Shown here: positions 4,969 to 6,500 of the stretch, one piece after another
How the letters are laid out: each line of letters begins with the position of its first letter
Numbering within the stretch: the first letter of the stretch is position 1
NCBI GenBank assembly: GCA_934590505.1
Contig: CAKTPC010000112.1
Span: 1-6,500 of the forward strand
Source: an uncultured Oscillospiraceae bacterium
Lineage (GTDB): Bacteria > Bacillota > Clostridia > Oscillospirales > Oscillospiraceae
Direction of reading: 5' to 3'
Length of the DNA: 6,500 nucleotides
Notes under the pieces: generated by a model
Databases searched by the model: none
Seen by the model: only the letters and a program-made list of their open reading frames with translations
What the model was told of the DNA's origin: nothing
Program-made: the position numbers and the translations under genes

Positions 4969-6291
4969 ATGAAGATAAGTAAAGATAAAAAACCGATATG
5001 TTTTATCCTGCTTGCAGTGTTTTTGTTCATGGCCCTGCTCTCGTTTTTGACGCCGATGATCGCTGATGATTACAGCTACAGTTTCAGCTTTGCGGATTAT
5101 CGTAGGATCGAGTCTGTCGGGGACATCGTTGAATCGATGGCGGCGCACAGGGAAACGATAAACGGGAGGATCATTGCACACAGCATGGTCCAGCTTTTCC
5201 TGCTGCTGCCGAAGGCGGTATTCAACACGGTGAACGGCCTTGCCGCGGCGCTTTTTGTTTTTCTCATTTCGCTTTATTCGGATTTCGGTCTTGAGAGAAA
5301 AAATGCATTCGTGCTGGCCATAGCGGTGCTGGCGCTTTGGTATTTCGTGCCTCAGTTCGGCGAGGTTTTTCTCTGGCTCGACGGAGCGTTCAGCTATGGC
5401 TGGGCGATGCTGTTTTCGCTGCTGTTCGTGTTTCCGTTTTACTGCGAGTTTTGCGGAAACGGACGCATGACGCATGGGTGGTCAAAAGCGCTGTATGTTG
5501 TCTTTGCCTTTGCCGCGGGCGCGTATTCCGAGAGCATTTCTCTTGCGATGCTCTTCATAGCGTTCTGTCTCTTGGCGGGGACCTTAGTTCAGAAAAGAAA
5601 AATGCCGCTGTTCCTTACGGCGGCTATGGCTGCCGCGCTTTTGGGATATGTGTTTTTGATGCTGTCACCCTCTGAGCTTGGCGGCCGGGCGGGGGAGTTT
5701 TCTCTGTCTGCGGTGGCGCGGAGCTTTGAATATGCCGTCGAGCTTACGAAGCTGCATCTCGCCAAGCTATACTGCGCCTTTATGCTGATATTTGCAGTCG
5801 CAGTAGAATCGGAACTTACAAAACCGAAAGGAGAAAGAGATTTCAAACCGGCGGTTTTCGCGGCGATCGCTTTTTTGGGCGGACTTGTGTCGATCGCAGT
5901 GTTTGCGTTTGCAAAGTATTTCCCGAACAGGGCTATGTGCGCGTCGGCCTGCTGGACGATAGTTGCAGGCACGGTGCTGCTTGCCGGAATGTTTGCACGC
6001 AGGCGCTCATTTGTTTCCGGACTTGCGGGCATCCTGGCGGTGCTGTTCGCGTTCTCGTTTGTCCTTGGCGTGCTGGACGTGGCGGTGGTATACAAAAAAT
6101 CCAATGAAAGGCTCACACAGATCGCGGAAGCAAAGGCGAACGGTGAGACGAGTATAGTTCTGGAAAAGTTTGTGGCTGACACGAAATACAGCCCCGCCTA
6201 TGAGCTTACGGATATAGCCGAAGGCGAGAACGAATGGCCGAATGACGCCATCGCGAGTTATTTTGGATTTGAAACTGTAAGCGGAAAATAG
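4969..6291 (+). CDS. Polytopic membrane protein, DUF6056 / GT-C glycosyltransferase-like
   Basis: A 440-residue integral membrane protein with roughly ten hydrophobic segments (about 10-30, 72-102, 112-130, 142-160, 173-206, 212-232, 262-280, 294-314, 326-342, 350-370) and a soluble C-terminal tail (375-440). After the first membrane helix comes DDY at 33-35 in a loop that should face outward, then NGR at 65-67, WLDGAFSYGW at 136-145, and FPNRA at 318-322. These marks, their order and the length fit the DUF6056 family as I remember it. Such proteins resemble GT-C enzymes, in which an acidic pair in the first outer loop helps transfer a sugar from a polyprenyl-phosphate donor. By inference this could modify a cell-surface glycan or protein; donor and acceptor are unknown, and no sugar-pathway genes are seen beside it. 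The ATG at 4969 is chosen over TTG at 4960 from ribosome-site spacing. Own promoter and terminator. Confidence 0.8.
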   Translation: MKISKDKKPICFILLAVFLFMALLSFLTPMIADDYSYSFSFADYRRIESVGDIVESMAAHRETINGRIIAHSMVQLFLLLPKAVFNTVNGLAAALFVFLISLYSDFGLERKNAFVLAIAVLALWYFVPQFGEVFLWLDGAFSYGWAMLFSLLFVFPFYCEFCGNGRMTHGWSKALYVVFAFAAGAYSESISLAMLFIAFCLLAGTLVQKRKMPLFLTAAMAAALLGYVFLMLSPSELGGRAGEFSLSAVARSFEYAVELTKLHLAKLYCAFMLIFAVAVESELTKPKGERDFKPAVFAAIAFLGGLVSIAVFAFAKYFPNRAMCASACWTIVAGTVLLAGMFARRRSFVSGLAGILAVLFAFSFVLGVLDVAVVYKKSNERLTQIAEAKANGETSIVLEKFVADTKYSPAYELTDIAEGENEWPNDAIASYFGFETVSGK

Positions 6292-6300
6292 AAGATGATA

Positions 6301-6335
6301 GGGCAGCACCGCCGGCTTACCGTGCGGTGCTGCCC
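6301..6335 (+). terminator. Intrinsic terminator of the membrane protein gene
   Basis: Perfect 12-bp GC-rich stem (6301-6312 with 6324-6335; gggcagcaccgc) starting 9 nt after the stop codon, with an extra short cgg/ccg pairing possible inside the loop. The trailing ataaaattgtctt is only moderately T-rich. Confidence 0.8.
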
Positions 6336-6345
6336 ATAAAATTGT

Positions 6346-6381
6346 CTTGAGCGCGGTCCGCCGTTTTGGACTGCGCTCAAG
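6346..6381. terminator. Second hairpin, possibly a terminator for a minus-strand gene beyond the window
   Basis: A 14-bp stem (6346-6359 with 6368-6381; cttgagcgcggtcc) with one G-U pair and an 8-nt loop. On the minus strand it is followed by acaatttta, so it may end a transcript coming from the right. It could also be a backup for the hairpin just before it. Confidence 0.55.
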
Positions 6382-6390
6382 TAATATTAA

Positions 6391-6500
6391 GACACCGGTG
6401 CTGCCTTTGCCAATGGCGCGGCAGCGTAGGCTTTATTCCGGGTTGCACCCGGACATCACCGCTGCGCCCGGACAGCTCCGGCGGGACGGGTCGCTTGGCT
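6391..6500. other. GC-rich palindrome-bearing tail with no assignable gene
   Basis: A 7-bp hairpin (tccgggt 6437-6443, acccgga 6447-6453) and two near-identical 12-mers, tgcacccggaca (6444-6455) and tgcgcccggaca (6463-6474), differ at one base. Short frames are open on both strands, for example from ATG 6413 to the edge, but there is no ribosome binding site and no recognisable protein. It is not a tRNA: the hairpin does not carry a T-loop consensus. It may be an interspersed repeat or the 3' end of an unseen gene. Confidence 0.35.

Noticed and set aside
4458..5030. 190-codon open frame on the minus strand over the S24-like gene and next promoter
   Set aside because: It runs through a consensus promoter and the start of the membrane protein gene, and its translation resembles no protein family. 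The plus-strand S24-like reading shows family motifs.
6420..6500. Possible tRNA suggested by the tccgg...ccgga stem with a 7-nt loop
   Set aside because: The loop lacks the TTCRANY pattern on either strand and no acceptor or anticodon stems could be placed.
6413..6500. Plus-strand open frame from ATG 6413 to the edge
   Set aside because: No ribosome binding site and no recognisable protein; the same stretch is also open on the minus strand, as expected for short GC-rich DNA.

Overview
The window looks like chromosomal DNA from a low-to-mid GC Gram-positive anaerobe, most likely a gut Clostridia/Oscillospiraceae-type bacterium. This is inferred from strong GGAGG-type ribosome binding sites, TTGACA/TATAAT-type promoters, stem-loop terminators between nearly all genes, a Firmicutes-style lipoprotein signal, and protein sequences that resemble Ruminococcaceae-type families. 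I see no transposase, integrase, CRISPR array, tRNA or rRNA.

Layout, left to right. (1) The 3' part of a class III Fic AMP-transferase gene (+), cut by the window edge, ends at 579. (2) A perfect 20-bp stem-loop (645-697) separates it from a convergent small XRE-type HTH regulator (-, 733-1023). (3) A divergent regulatory region (1024-1217) carries a roughly 40-nt imperfect palindrome next to the regulator start and a near-consensus promoter for the next gene. (4) A 470-residue lipoprotein built of Sel1/TPR-like repeats (+, 1218-2630) is followed by two hairpins. (5) A two-gene operon on the minus strand follows: a PlsC-type membrane acyltransferase (TTG start at 4286) overlapping by one base with a FabG-like SDR oxidoreductase (2749-3474). 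Its promoter lies at about 4357-4384. (6) A short stand-alone S24/LexA-like protein (+, 4488-4862) has Cys and Arg where the protease Ser-Lys dyad is expected. (7) A polytopic membrane protein resembling the DUF6056 / GT-C-like family (+, 4969-6291) has its own promoter overlapped by an inverted repeat. (8) A terminator, a second hairpin and a GC-rich, palindrome-bearing tail with no assignable gene run to the end.

The only pair clearly working together is the acyltransferase and the SDR, which are translationally coupled and probably act in acyl-lipid metabolism at the membrane. The other genes each look like single transcription units with their own terminators. I see no clear multi-gene novel system. 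The most unusual protein is the small cysteine-rich S24-like protein with a substituted catalytic dyad. The most notable regulatory elements are the palindrome next to the HTH gene and the inverted repeat over the -35 box of the membrane-protein gene.
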